Shown here: positions 17,259 to 26,425 of the stretch, piece after piece
Layout: the number at the start of each line of letters is the position of its first letter
Numbering within the stretch: position 1 is the first letter of the stretch
NCBI RefSeq assembly: GCF_009208075.1
Contig: NZ_WFKJ01000012.1
Span: 1-63,149 of the forward strand
Reading direction: 5' to 3'
Length of the DNA stretch: 63,149 bases
Origin: Poseidonibacter ostreae
GTDB taxonomy: Bacteria; Campylobacterota; Campylobacteria; Campylobacterales; Arcobacteraceae
Notes under the pieces: model-generated
What the model saw: the letters and a program-made list of their open reading frames with translations, nothing else
Told to the model about the DNA's origin: nothing
The model's database searches: none
Made by a program: the position numbers and the translations under genes

Positions 17259-17338
17259 TAATCATTTATAGACTTGACTAAACCATACTATAAAGAAGAT
17301 ATAAATAACAATTTACTAATATATAAAATTAATTGATG

Positions 17339-17379
17339 AAAAAAGTTGTGTCCTTTATTAGGAGAAAAAAAGGACACAA
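17339..17379 (-). terminator. Terminator for the porin transcript (minus strand)
   Basis: Eleven-base arms at 17346-17356 and 17369-17379 are perfect complements around a 12-nt loop. On the minus strand the stem is followed by a T-run (complement of the A-run 17339-17344). On the plus strand there is no T-run. It fits a terminator for the porin gene reading leftward. Confidence 0.6.
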
Positions 17380-17422
17380 TATAGAGAAAGGATGAGTCTT
17401 TGTATACTCTATTGTTTGAAAA

Positions 17423-17452
17423 GTAAGTGTATTAATTACACTTACCTTTTTT
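17423..17452 (+). terminator. Terminator of the dmp operon
   Basis: A perfect 9-bp stem (17423-17431 with 17437-17445) and 5-nt loop, followed by CTTTTTT on the plus strand. On the minus strand the stem is followed by a shorter T-run, so it may act in both directions between the convergent SRPBCC and porin genes. Confidence 0.75.
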
Positions 17453-17494
17453 AAATACTATAAGTTAGCGCGCTCAATAGTATGGTTTACTTTA

Positions 17495-18718
17495 TTAAAA
17501 TTTATATGATAAATAAACTCTAGTTACATCAGTATTTCCTTCAACAATTCCAGCTGGTAAAATAGTATGCTCAAGTTCAGCATGCTCATAATTTACTTTT
17601 AATAAAATATCTTTATTAATTGGATAAATTGCAACTGCACCAGTTGCTAATACATCTCCTAATCCACCATTAGACCATGAATGTCCTAAGTATCCTATTG
17701 TTGTGATACCAGCAATTGGTAAAACTACTGCACCAACAAGAGTATCAGTATTTGCACGAGTAGGAACACCTCCACCATTTACAGGCATAGCAGTAAATAA
17801 TGTATCCGTAGTACCCGCACCAATACCTGTATTAACATCACCATCTTTTGTGCTTGAGTTAAATGCAACTAAGTATCCTAAGTTAGAGATTCCTAGAGGA
17901 CCTGTAGCTTTTAATCCAAAAGCTGCTCCATCTTCTTTTCCCGCTGCTTGATTGTCATCTTTAGACATTACATATTGTGCTGATAATGTTTGATTTGCAA
18001 TAGTATAATCAGTTTGTAAATAAGTAATACTAATATCTTTACTTGCAGAACTCTCTTTGTTCATTTTAAGATATTGAGCTTGAAGTGTTAAGTTTTCAAT
18101 TGAATTATTTTTCAGAAGAAGAGTATATGCATCATCATGTGTTGCTGAGATATCATCTGATTCGCCAAGATCACCAGTTCCATCAGTTTTTGCTAAATAT
18201 TTTGAAATATATCCTAAAGAAACAGAAGTATTAGGAATATCAGTATTTGTTAACATATAAGCTTCAAAAGAATCTTTTAATAAACTTTCAGATGATTTTC
18301 CATCAATTGCAGTACTAACTAAAGGTGTATATATAAATTGTCTACCAGCTTTTATATTAGTATTTGCTAATTGGTATTCTAAATATACTTCAGATAAAAC
18401 AGATCCAGAAGCATCTAAATCATTAGCGAAAACACCATTGTTATCATCTTCACTTAAAACATGAGAAGTTTGAAATGTAGCTCCAGCACTTAATCCATAA
18501 AATGAACCTGTTGTATAGCCTAAACTTCCACCAATCACTGCAATATCATCAGACTTTGCTTTTCCTAAGAAATTTGAATCAGCGTATAAAGCTTTTATTT
18601 CACCCTTTACTTTTCCATTTGTAAAAGCATCACTTAAACTTTCATTAGCATTGGCAACTGTAGATAATGAAGCTAATGTAATAACAGCAGCTAAACTTAA
18701 TTTTGTAATTCTTTTCAT
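17495..18718 (-). CDS. Outer-membrane porin, likely aromatic uptake
   Basis: A 407-residue outer-membrane protein with a signal peptide (about residues 1-24, ending near ANA). The body shows alternating short amphipathic strands and a C-terminal phenylalanine (YLSYKF), as expected for a beta-barrel. It looks like the OprD-like porins of Campylobacterota. It is convergent with the phenol operon but has the same twin GCGA promoter, so it is probably induced together with it. An uptake role for phenols is inferred from that. AGGAAT lies upstream of the ATG. Confidence 0.88.
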   Translation of the reverse strand: MKRITKLSLAAVITLASLSTVANANESLSDAFTNGKVKGEIKALYADSNFLGKAKSDDIAVIGGSLGYTTGSFYGLSAGATFQTSHVLSEDDNNGVFANDLDASGSVLSEVYLEYQLANTNIKAGRQFIYTPLVSTAIDGKSSESLLKDSFEAYMLTNTDIPNTSVSLGYISKYLAKTDGTGDLGESDDISATHDDAYTLLLKNNSIENLTLQAQYLKMNKESSASKDISITYLQTDYTIANQTLSAQYVMSKDDNQAAGKEDGAAFGLKATGPLGISNLGYLVAFNSSTKDGDVNTGIGAGTTDTLFTAMPVNGGGVPTRANTDTLVGAVVLPIAGITTIGYLGHSWSNGGLGDVLATGAVAIYPINKDILLKVNYEHAELEHTILPAGIVEGNTDVTRVYLSYKF

Positions 18719-18773
18719 ACGATTCCTTTTTTTTAATGTTCTAAATTGAAATAATTAAGAACTCTTAACTAGT

Positions 18774-18805
18774 AGCTTATAGAAATCCAATCGCAGAATA
18801 ATCGC
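18774..18805 (-). promoter_or_regulatory. Porin promoter: 11-bp-spaced TGCGA boxes plus -10
   Basis: On the minus strand GCGA lies at 18805-18802 and again at 18794-18791, 11 bp apart. After an 11-nt gap comes TAAGCT (18779-18774), a weak -10. Spacing is identical to the two sites in the dmp cluster. The -10 is poor, as is common where an activator makes up for it. Confidence 0.55.
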
Positions 18806-18838
18806 ATATCTATATATTTGCAATTTCTTTGAAATTGA

Positions 18839-19153
18839 TGTGTTGTTTTTTTTGATAAATTAAAAGAAGTTGAAAATCGGTATGAAGATTCTGGGTTTTT
18901 TAAAGGATTTAATATAATAGAAAAATTGAATAATCCCAAGAGTATAGAATATAGTTCTATTAAATCTACAGCAGCATCTAAAGCTAGAAGTGAAAAAGTT
19001 AAGTATAAAATAAATATAGCAATTGAAATACTTCAAACAGAGAAAAAAAGAATAACTCACTATTCAATAGCAAAGAAATGTGGAGCAAGTTTTAACACAG
19101 TAACAAAACATGTATCAGAAAAATATCTAGTTTCATTAAATGAAATGAAATAG
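18839..19153 (+). pseudogene. Remnant of a small HTH protein from a tyrosine-recombinase element
   Basis: A reading frame of 104 codons is open from 18839 but has no proper start. The first candidate, TTG at 18926, lacks a ribosome site and falls inside the conserved part. The text (AASKARSEKVKYKINIAIEIL, then ITHYSIAKKCGASFNTVTKHV) is a helix-turn-helix. It resembles the small third protein (TnpC/GisD-like) that goes with tyrosine recombinases in Tn554-like elements. That link is from memory of the family, not a search. The partner recombinases are absent, so it is probably a broken leftover. Confidence 0.5.
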
Positions 19154-19193
19154 TAAAGTATATCCTTCATATTAAATATGTATCAATAATCTT

Positions 19194-19289
19194 TGTTCCA
19201 TATTTCCTTAATGTTTGTGGAACTTTACAGTTTTTACTTTTGGAACACTTTGTGGAACACGGAAACTAATATGAGTGCTTCGTGTTCCA
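19194..19289. repeat. Cluster of TGGAAC repeats at the flagellin break
   Basis: Five copies of TGGAAC or its complement lie within 96 bp: GTTCCA ending at 19200, TGGAAC at 19218, 19241 and 19253, and GTTCCA ending at 19289. TGGAACACG (19253-19261) and CGTGTTCCA (19281-19289) form a perfect inverted pair 19 bp apart. The block spans the 3' end of the broken flagellin frame. It looks like the end or attachment region of a mobile element. Confidence 0.55.
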
Positions 19290-20077
19290 AAACCTAGTGT
19301 TAAGTTACCTGCAGTAACAGCCGCATCAAGAATAGCTGTTGTTGCTGCATCAGCATTTGATATAGTCATTCCTTCTTTTAAAGTTAATGAGTCAACATCT
19401 CCTGATAAAGAAACAGATTCTTGAGTACTAAGACCATCTGTATTTGTAGAATTTAAAGTAATAGCTCCTGCACTTGCAACTGTAGTTGTACTTGTAGCAG
19501 AAAATACATTATTTCCATTAGCTTCAGAATAAACATCTTTAGAACCTAATCCTGATGTATTTGATTGAACTGAAGCATTTGAAATAATATCATTTTTAGA
19601 TTCACCAATTTGGAATGATAATGAAGCTGATGCAGCTTTATCAGCGTCTGTATCACCTGCTGAAGCTTGAAGTAAAACATTACCATTATAGTTAGTTTGT
19701 TCTGCGATATTATCAAGTTGCTCTAAAAGTTTTGAAATATCTTTTCTAATAGATTCTCTACCATCAGTTGAAGTAGTATCAGTGTTTGCTTGAATTAATT
19801 TAGCTTTAATAGTATCAAGAATATTTGATTGCTCTGCCATTGATTTATCAGCAATTTGAAGTAAAGTTACAGCTGAATTACCATTTGCAACACCTTGATC
19901 TATTGAAGTTGCTTGAGTTCTAAGTTTATCAGCAATTGCTAAACCAGAAGCATCATCAGACGCTTTGTTAATTTTAAGACCAGTAGAAAGTTTTTCTAAT
20001 GAACTTTTTATACTTTTACCTGTATTTGTAGCTGCTTCTTGAGCAGTAATTGATGAAACGTTAGTATTAATAATCAT
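19208..20077 (-). pseudogene. Flagellin gene lacking its C-terminal domain
   Basis: The first about 260 codons are normal flagellin: MIINTNVSSITAQEAA, LSTGLKINKASDDASGLAIA and the D1 helix with EQTNYNGNVLLQ. The frame then runs into foreign-looking text (THISFRVPQSVPKVKTVKF) and stops. The C-terminal D0/D1 helix needed for export and polymerisation is missing, so the 289-residue product should not build filaments. The change coincides with the TGGAAC repeats, pointing to an insertion or a deletion at a mobile-element end. A ribosome site (AAGGATT) and a normal 5' region remain. Confidence 0.75.
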
Positions 20078-20105
20078 AATAAATCCTTTTTATTTATGAC
20101 GTCAT

Positions 20106-20121
20106 TGTGATAAAAATCACA
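20106..20121. promoter_or_regulatory. CRP/FNR-like palindrome upstream of flagellin
   Basis: TGTGA-N6-TCACA is a perfect match to the form of a CRP-family site. It lies 29 bp before the flagellin ATG, directly next to another perfect palindrome, ATGACGTCAT (20097-20106). Which regulator would bind in this phylum is unknown, and a chance palindrome or an mRNA hairpin is possible. Confidence 0.35.
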
Positions 20122-20256
20122 CTTAACAACCTTCTTGTGTTACCAAGCATAGAAGAAAAATAAGTCTTTCTTCTTCGGAATCAATTGATACCTACATTTG
20201 TAATAAGAATTATGACGTACCAATTCTTAAAGTTAGATTAAAAAATAATTATGTTT

Positions 20257-21387
20257 TTATTTCTTTTTTAAAATCACTCCTGATTCAATATGATGTGTAT
20301 ATGAAAACTGATCAAAAAGGGCGAAGTTTTCAATAGTATGTGTTTTTGTTAACTCTTCTAAATCTCTATGTAATGTTTCAGGATTACATGATACATATAT
20401 GATTTGCTCAAAGTTTTTAACTAAGGCTCTTGTTGTATCATCAAGTCCAGCTCTTGGAGGGTCAACAAAAATAGAGTCAAAATCATAAGCTTTTAAATCT
20501 ACATCTTTAAGTCTTGAGAATACTCTTTTTTCTTCTAGGGCTTCTACAAACTCTTCTGCGCTCATTCTAATAAACTCTATTTTATTATTGTTATTTAACT
20601 CACAGTTTGTTTTTGCTGATTTGATTGATGTTTTTGATATTTCAGTTGCTAGAACTTTTCTAAACTTACTTGAAAGTGGAATAGTAAAGTTTCCACCACC
20701 ACAGTAAAGTTCACAAAGATCTTTACTTGAGTCTTTGATATTATTTAAAACCCATTCAATCATTCCTATATTTACTTTTGTATTTGGTTGTGTAAAACCA
20801 CCCTCTATATATCTGAAGTTATAGTTTGTATTATTGATATTTAGTTTTTCATCTATGTAATCATTTTCTAGAATTACTTTTTGTTTTCTTGAGCGACCGA
20901 TTATTTTGATATTAAACTTATTTGATAATTCTTTTGCAAGTTCATTCCAATCCTCATCTAGTTTTCTATGATAGATTAAAGTTACTAACATATCCCCTGT
21001 TGTTGAGTTTAAAAACTCAATTGCAAATAGTTTAAATGAAAGTGTTTTATTTTTTTGTATCTCTTCTAAAAGTTTTGGCATTAAGTTTGATATATCAAGG
21101 CTTACTATTTGACAAGATGATATTTCTAATACAGTTTTATCAATACTTGTCATTGCATAAGAAAGTGTTGGATTATCATTTTCATCAAAGTTTTTCCATA
21201 TTTTAAACTCAGCTCTATTCCTGAAGTTTTGTTCATCACCTCTTACAATATCAAAATCGACATTTTCTAAGTCTGTAAAGTTTGAAAAACGCTCTTTTTC
21301 TCTTTGTATTTTTAAATCCAATTGTCCCTCATATCCAATATCATGTATTGTACATGAGCCACATTTGCCAAAATATTCACAATTCAT
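20257..21387 (-). CDS. trmA: tRNA (uracil-C5)-methyltransferase
   Basis: A 376-residue SAM-dependent RNA methyltransferase that probably makes ribothymidine at position 54 of tRNA. The N-terminus has CEYFGKCGSC. The SAM-binding part includes ELYCGGGNFTIPL. Motifs FVDPPRAGL and YVSCNPETL hold the catalytic cysteine. I start at the ATG at 21387 behind AAGGATA; a TTG one codon earlier is also possible. It is divergent from the helicase gene, with a -10 (TATAAT on the minus strand, 21420-21415) in the gap. Confidence 0.92.
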   Translation of the reverse strand: MNCEYFGKCGSCTIHDIGYEGQLDLKIQREKERFSNFTDLENVDFDIVRGDEQNFRNRAEFKIWKNFDENDNPTLSYAMTSIDKTVLEISSCQIVSLDISNLMPKLLEEIQKNKTLSFKLFAIEFLNSTTGDMLVTLIYHRKLDEDWNELAKELSNKFNIKIIGRSRKQKVILENDYIDEKLNINNTNYNFRYIEGGFTQPNTKVNIGMIEWVLNNIKDSSKDLCELYCGGGNFTIPLSSKFRKVLATEISKTSIKSAKTNCELNNNNKIEFIRMSAEEFVEALEEKRVFSRLKDVDLKAYDFDSIFVDPPRAGLDDTTRALVKNFEQIIYVSCNPETLHRDLEELTKTHTIENFALFDQFSYTHHIESGVILKKK

Positions 21388-21442
21388 CAACTATCCTTAG
21401 CTATTTAATGCGATATTATATTCAATTGATTATAATACGCAC

Positions 21443-23065
21443 ATGAAAGAAAATTGGCAAGAACAACTACACACTTTATTAAACTGTGATTTAAAAGAAT
21501 TATATCCTCTAGCACGAAGCTTAAATAGAAAACTAGAATTTTACGTGGGTCCTACAAACTCAGGTAAAACATATAATGCAATGGAAAAATTAAAGCAAGC
21601 AAATTCAGGACTTTATTTAGCACCTTTACGATTATTAGCACTTGAGGGTTATGAGGGCTTAAAAAAAGATGGTATTGAAGCTTCATTAATCACTGGTGAA
21701 GAACAGATGTTAAATGAAGATGCTGCTCATGTATGTTCAACTATTGAGATGATTGATTATGACTTAGATGTTGATGTGGCAGTTATTGATGAAGTTCAAA
21801 TGCTTGATGATATAGATAGAGGTTGGGCTTGGGTTAATGCAATTATTGGTTGTCCTGCTAAAAAAGTAATAATGACAGGAAGTGTAAATGCACTTGAAGC
21901 TATTAAAAAAATCGCTACTTATTTAGGCGAAGAGCTTGAAGTTGTAAGACATAAAAGAAAAACAGAACTAAAGGTAAATGAAAAATATACATCTTTAGAT
22001 AATCTAGAAGATGGAACTGCGTTGATTGCTTTTTCAAGGGCAGATGTTTTAAAACTTAGACATAGACTTAAGAAAAACTATACAGTGTCTGTAATATATG
22101 GAAACCTTTCACCTGAAGTAAGACGAGATGAAGCAAGAAAATTTAGAGAAAATAAAAGCCAAATTCTAATAGCAACTGATGCAATTGCAATGGGTTTAAA
22201 TCTTCCTATAAAAACTATTCTTTTTACAACTGATACAAAATTTGATGGAGTATCAAGAAGAAAAATTACAGTAAATGAAATAGTTCAAATAGCAGGTCGT
22301 GCAGGAAGATATGGACATTTTGAAGCTGGGTTTTTAGGCGCAACTAGGCGAGATATTTTAAAGCATATAAGCCAAGAATATAAACAGCCAATTAAAACTA
22401 TAAAACCACCTTTTAGAGTTAAGATAAATGCTCAACAATTAGAATCTTTATCTTCACATATTAAAACTACATCTTTAACAAAAATATTAAAGTTCTTTGC
22501 TGAAAATATGTCATTTTCAGGACCCTTTATAGCTGCAAATATTTCATCTATGATAACAGCTTCAAAAATAGTTGATACAAGATTTTCTATGAAGCTTGAA
22601 GATAAGTATTTATTAGCACAAGCTCCAATCACAACAAGGTCACCTATTATCCTGCAAGCTTATGAAGCTTATATAGCAGCTGTTGTAAAACAAAAAGTTT
22701 GTAACTATAAACCATCTATTACCTTGCCGAAAAAAGCGATAACTCAAAAAGATTTATTACTTGTTGAAGATGAGGTAAAAAAAATATCTTTATATTTATG
22801 GCTTTCGTATAAACTACCTGAAATATTCCCAGACCATGATAAAGCTTATATTTTAAGAAACACTTTCAACTCATTTATAGAAAACTCGTTAAAAGGAAAA
22901 ATCATTCAAATTGATACTCCAAGAAGAAATGACTTTAAAAGAAAAACAAATGAGGAAAGAAGACCAAGAAGAGATGAAAAAACTTCATCAACAAGAAATG
23001 AAAAAGAGTTAAGACCTAGACGTGCAAGAAGTGAATTTAAACCACGAAGAAGAAGACGTGATTAG
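21443..23065 (+). CDS. Suv3-like DEVQ-box RNA helicase
   Basis: A 540-residue superfamily 2 helicase. Walker A is GPTNSGKT (36-43), motif II is DEVQ rather than DEAD/DEAH (a Suv3 hallmark), and motif VI contains QIAGRAGRYG. The C-terminal tail (about 495-540) is very rich in Arg and Lys, as expected for RNA binding. It may help RNA turnover. The TATAAT at 21431-21436 is only 6 nt before the ATG and no ribosome site is visible, so the mRNA could be leaderless. Confidence 0.88.
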   Translation: MKENWQEQLHTLLNCDLKELYPLARSLNRKLEFYVGPTNSGKTYNAMEKLKQANSGLYLAPLRLLALEGYEGLKKDGIEASLITGEEQMLNEDAAHVCSTIEMIDYDLDVDVAVIDEVQMLDDIDRGWAWVNAIIGCPAKKVIMTGSVNALEAIKKIATYLGEELEVVRHKRKTELKVNEKYTSLDNLEDGTALIAFSRADVLKLRHRLKKNYTVSVIYGNLSPEVRRDEARKFRENKSQILIATDAIAMGLNLPIKTILFTTDTKFDGVSRRKITVNEIVQIAGRAGRYGHFEAGFLGATRRDILKHISQEYKQPIKTIKPPFRVKINAQQLESLSSHIKTTSLTKILKFFAENMSFSGPFIAANISSMITASKIVDTRFSMKLEDKYLLAQAPITTRSPIILQAYEAYIAAVVKQKVCNYKPSITLPKKAITQKDLLLVEDEVKKISLYLWLSYKLPEIFPDHDKAYILRNTFNSFIENSLKGKIIQIDTPRRNDFKRKTNEERRPRRDEKTSSTRNEKELRPRRARSEFKPRRRRRD

Positions 23066-23146
23066 TCTTGATAAAATATTTTAATAGAAAATTAGTTAAA
23101 ATATTACTAATATTACAAAGCAATATCTTAAGAAAGGAGTTTTTTT

Positions 23147-25096
23147 ATGTTCAAGTTATTCAAAAATAGCACCAAAGAATCTTTTCAAAAAGAGCTATTT
23201 AGTGATGATATTAATATACAAAGAATCCAAAAAGATATTGATAATGGAAGAGAAATTAATACAATAGATGAGAATGGAAGAACGATTCTTTTTTCTCTAT
23301 GTGCAAAGAAAAAATTTGAAGCAATAAAAATTTTAATAAAAAATGGTATTAATTTAAGTGTAGAAGATAAATACGGGCGAACAGTTTTAGACGATGCTAT
23401 AAATCGTACTGATGGTGTAATGATTAGGTTTTTACTAGAAAATGGTTTTGATATCAATCATAAAAACTCAAGTAATAGGACAATTCTTCAAGATGTTGCC
23501 TTAGAGGGAAATTATAAAATTTTTCAAATACTAATGTCTTTTCATCCTAATTATGATGATTTGGATAGTTATGGTAGAACTGTATTATTTGATGCAGTTG
23601 AGGGTGGAAATGTAGACATTATAAGAGAGTTAGTAAATCATATAAAAGATATAGATATTACTGATGAAAACAATGAAACACCACTTTTTAATGCAGTTTT
23701 AAAAGAGAATACAAAAATTGCAGAAATATTAATAAGTTTTGGAATGAACTTAAATAGTTTGGATAATCATGGACGAAATGTATTATTTAATACTATGTTA
23801 TTGGGTACAAAAAATATTGATATCTTAAAGCTAATGATTAAGAAAAAAATAAATATTAATCAAATAGATATAAATGGTGAAAATATCTTAGATGAACTTT
23901 TATATATTATTTCCTTACAACTTCAAACTCCTAAACAATTGTCACAACTTGAGGGTAATTATTCTCTAATTACAAAAGAGACAAAATATCTAGAATTAGC
24001 TCGTATTTTAATTGAAAATGGCCTTGATATAAATAAAATGGATGAATATGGACTTACAACATTAAGTAAAGAAGTTGAAAAGAAAAATTATGAACATATA
24101 TCTTTTTTAATTGATTGTGGTGCTGATGTTAATGTAAAAAATATAAATGGTAAGACATTATTATTAAATGAAATAATGAAAGGCAATTCAAACTATAAAA
24201 TGATTCATTTCTTAGTTAAAAATGGTGCAGATATTGAATTAATGGATGCAGATGAGAAAACTATTATTGATGATTTAGTAGAAATTATGTTAATTCAAAA
24301 AGGATTTAAAGAAGAAAACTTTGAAAAGTATCCAAATATTTACGAAGAAGAGGATTATTTTGCATTATTTAAAAAGATGCTAAATTACAGACCAAATTTA
24401 GATAAAAAAAGATCAGATGGAAGAAATATTTTATTTGATGTAATTATCTATAACGATTTTGACACATTAAGACAACTTTTTAATTATGGTATAAATCCTA
24501 ATGTGGTTGATAATGAGGGAAATACTCCTTTATCAACTTTAGTAGACCATGGACTAAAACTTGAGGATGCTAAAGAGAGAGAACTTTTTTTAGAGCGTTT
24601 AGTATTTTTATTAAAGTTTAGAGTAAATGTAGATATTCAAGATAAAAGTGGTTATACAGTCTTTCATAAAACAGTAATTGCTGATGACTTAGCAGTAGTA
24701 GAAAAACTTCTTACAAAAAAAGCAGATTTAACTCTAAGAGATAAACAAGGAAGAACAGCTCTTCATCATACACAATGGAATGGCAATAATAAAATTGCAA
24801 GATGGTTAATAGCAGCTGGTGCAGATATTAATCAAGTAGATAAATCAGGTTTCACACTTTTAAATTATGCAGCACTATTTAACCATGTTGATTTAGCAGT
24901 AACACTTATTAAATCTGGTGTACTAATGTACAATAAAAACAAGAAAAGCAAGAAAGTTGCAATGTTTTTAAAAGAAAAAGAAAAAAATCTTGATAAATTA
25001 TTAATAAATAATATTATTGATGATAAAATGCAAAAAGCATTAGAAGAAGTAGTAGAAAATACGAAACAAGAAATCAATGAAGCATTAGAAGGATAA
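23147..25096 (+). CDS. Ankyrin-repeat protein
   Basis: A 649-residue cytosolic-looking protein without signal peptide or membrane segment. Ankyrin repeats fill about residues 25-610, with repeated GADI/GINL and TPL/TVL-type text about every 33 residues; the clearest are near the C-terminal end (KQGRTALHHTQWNGNNKIA). Such proteins bind other proteins; the partner is unknown. An AAGGAG ribosome site precedes the ATG. It lies 3 nt before glmU and may be co-transcribed with it. Confidence 0.88.
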   Translation: MFKLFKNSTKESFQKELFSDDINIQRIQKDIDNGREINTIDENGRTILFSLCAKKKFEAIKILIKNGINLSVEDKYGRTVLDDAINRTDGVMIRFLLENGFDINHKNSSNRTILQDVALEGNYKIFQILMSFHPNYDDLDSYGRTVLFDAVEGGNVDIIRELVNHIKDIDITDENNETPLFNAVLKENTKIAEILISFGMNLNSLDNHGRNVLFNTMLLGTKNIDILKLMIKKKININQIDINGENILDELLYIISLQLQTPKQLSQLEGNYSLITKETKYLELARILIENGLDINKMDEYGLTTLSKEVEKKNYEHISFLIDCGADVNVKNINGKTLLLNEIMKGNSNYKMIHFLVKNGADIELMDADEKTIIDDLVEIMLIQKGFKEENFEKYPNIYEEEDYFALFKKMLNYRPNLDKKRSDGRNILFDVIIYNDFDTLRQLFNYGINPNVVDNEGNTPLSTLVDHGLKLEDAKERELFLERLVFLLKFRVNVDIQDKSGYTVFHKTVIADDLAVVEKLLTKKADLTLRDKQGRTALHHTQWNGNNKIARWLIAAGADINQVDKSGFTLLNYAALFNHVDLAVTLIKSGVLMYNKNKKSKKVAMFLKEKEKNLDKLLINNIIDDKMQKALEEVVENTKQEINEALEG

Positions 25097-25099
25097 AAA

Positions 25100-26398
25100 T
25101 TGAATAACAAGTCTATAATCATATTAGCAGCAGGTGCAGGCACACGAATGAAATCAACAACGCCAAAGGTTTTACATAAAATCTCTGGTAAAGAAATGTT
25201 GTATTATTCAATTAAAGAAGCTTTAAAATTAAGTGATGATATTACAGTTGTTTTATTTCATCAAGCAGCACGTGTTCAAAAAGAGATGGAAAAATATTTC
25301 TCAAATATAAACTATGTGATTCAAGACCATGCAAACTATCCAGGTACTGGTGGAGCTGTTATGGGAATAACTCCAAAGTACGAAGAAGTATTAGTTTTAA
25401 ATGGAGATATGCCTTTAATTCAAGCGCAAGAACTTAAAAAGTTTGATATTGATGCAACTATTGTAATGTCTGTATTAGAACTTGAAAGTGCAGATGGTTA
25501 TGGTAGAGTTATTGTTGAAAATGGAGCTGTTAAAAAAATTGTTGAACAAAAAGATGCAAATGAATCTGAGTTAGCAGTTACTACTGCAAATGCAGGAATT
25601 TATCAGTTTAATACAAAGTTCTTACTTGAGAACTTACCAAAACTTTCAAATGATAATGCACAAGCAGAATACTATATTACAGACTTAATCGAATTAGCAA
25701 TTACTCAAGGTAAAATTTTAAAACCACTTGCAGTAAATGAAGAAAACTTTAAAGGTGTTAATTCAAAAGTAGAATTAGCAGATTCTGAAGTAATTCACCA
25801 AAATAGAATTAAAAATGAATTTTTAAAAGCTGGTGTTATTATGAGATTACCTGATACTATTTATATAGAAGAGGGCGTAGAAATTGAAGGTGAATCTATT
25901 TTAGAAAATGGCGTTACACTTTTAGGAAATGCAAAGATTATAAACTCTCATATTAAAACAAACTCTATAGTTGAAGATTCTGTAATTAAAGACTCTGATA
26001 TTGGACCAATGGCAAGGGTTCGACCAGGTAGCGAGTTAAATGAAACACATTTAGGAAATTTTGTTGAGACTAAAAAAGCCTTATTAAATGGTGTAAAAGC
26101 AGGACATTTAACATATCTTGGAGATTGTGAAATCAATGAGGGAACAAATATAGGTTGTGGAACAATTACTTGTAATTATGATGGTGTTAATAAATACAAA
26201 ACAATTATTGGTAAAAATGTATTTGTAGGTTCAGATACACAGTTTATAGCACCAGTTACTATTGAAGATAATACTATGATAGGTGCAGGAAGTACAGTAA
26301 CATCTGATGTAAAAGAGGGTGAATTATATACAAGCCGTGCAAAGAAAAGAGTTGTTACTGGATATTATGATAAGCACTTTAGTGAAAAAAAGAAATAA
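25100..26398 (+). CDS. glmU: Bifunctional GlmU (UDP-GlcNAc synthesis)
   Basis: A 432-residue enzyme that acetylates glucosamine-1-phosphate and then uridylylates it to UDP-GlcNAc for cell wall and LPS. The N-terminal nucleotidyltransferase begins ILAAGAGTRMKS. The C-terminal left-handed beta-helix carries the acetyltransferase part (RVRPGSELNETHLGNFVE, GTITCNYDG). The start is TTG; no suitable ATG exists near the conserved N-terminus. Confidence 0.95.
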   Translation: MNNKSIIILAAGAGTRMKSTTPKVLHKISGKEMLYYSIKEALKLSDDITVVLFHQAARVQKEMEKYFSNINYVIQDHANYPGTGGAVMGITPKYEEVLVLNGDMPLIQAQELKKFDIDATIVMSVLELESADGYGRVIVENGAVKKIVEQKDANESELAVTTANAGIYQFNTKFLLENLPKLSNDNAQAEYYITDLIELAITQGKILKPLAVNEENFKGVNSKVELADSEVIHQNRIKNEFLKAGVIMRLPDTIYIEEGVEIEGESILENGVTLLGNAKIINSHIKTNSIVEDSVIKDSDIGPMARVRPGSELNETHLGNFVETKKALLNGVKAGHLTYLGDCEINEGTNIGCGTITCNYDGVNKYKTIIGKNVFVGSDTQFIAPVTIEDNTMIGAGSTVTSDVKEGELYTSRAKKRVVTGYYDKHFSEKKK

Positions 26399-26425
26399 GA
26401 CAAAATTAAAATAAAGATAAATGAT

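Noticed and set aside
18838-18855. An intact gene from ATG 18838 if one T were removed from the T8 run
   Set aside because: It would start MCCFFDKL, which is not convincing, and there is no ribosome site. A sequencing slip cannot be excluded but is not needed.
18926-19153. A complete 75-residue HTH gene starting at TTG 18926
   Set aside because: The same frame carries plausible coding text upstream of this TTG, there is no ribosome site, and the start would cut into the conserved part. A truncated remnant fits better.
23185-23457. Minus-strand ORF within the ankyrin gene
   Set aside because: It is antisense to a clear repeat protein, with no ribosome site and no recognisable domain.
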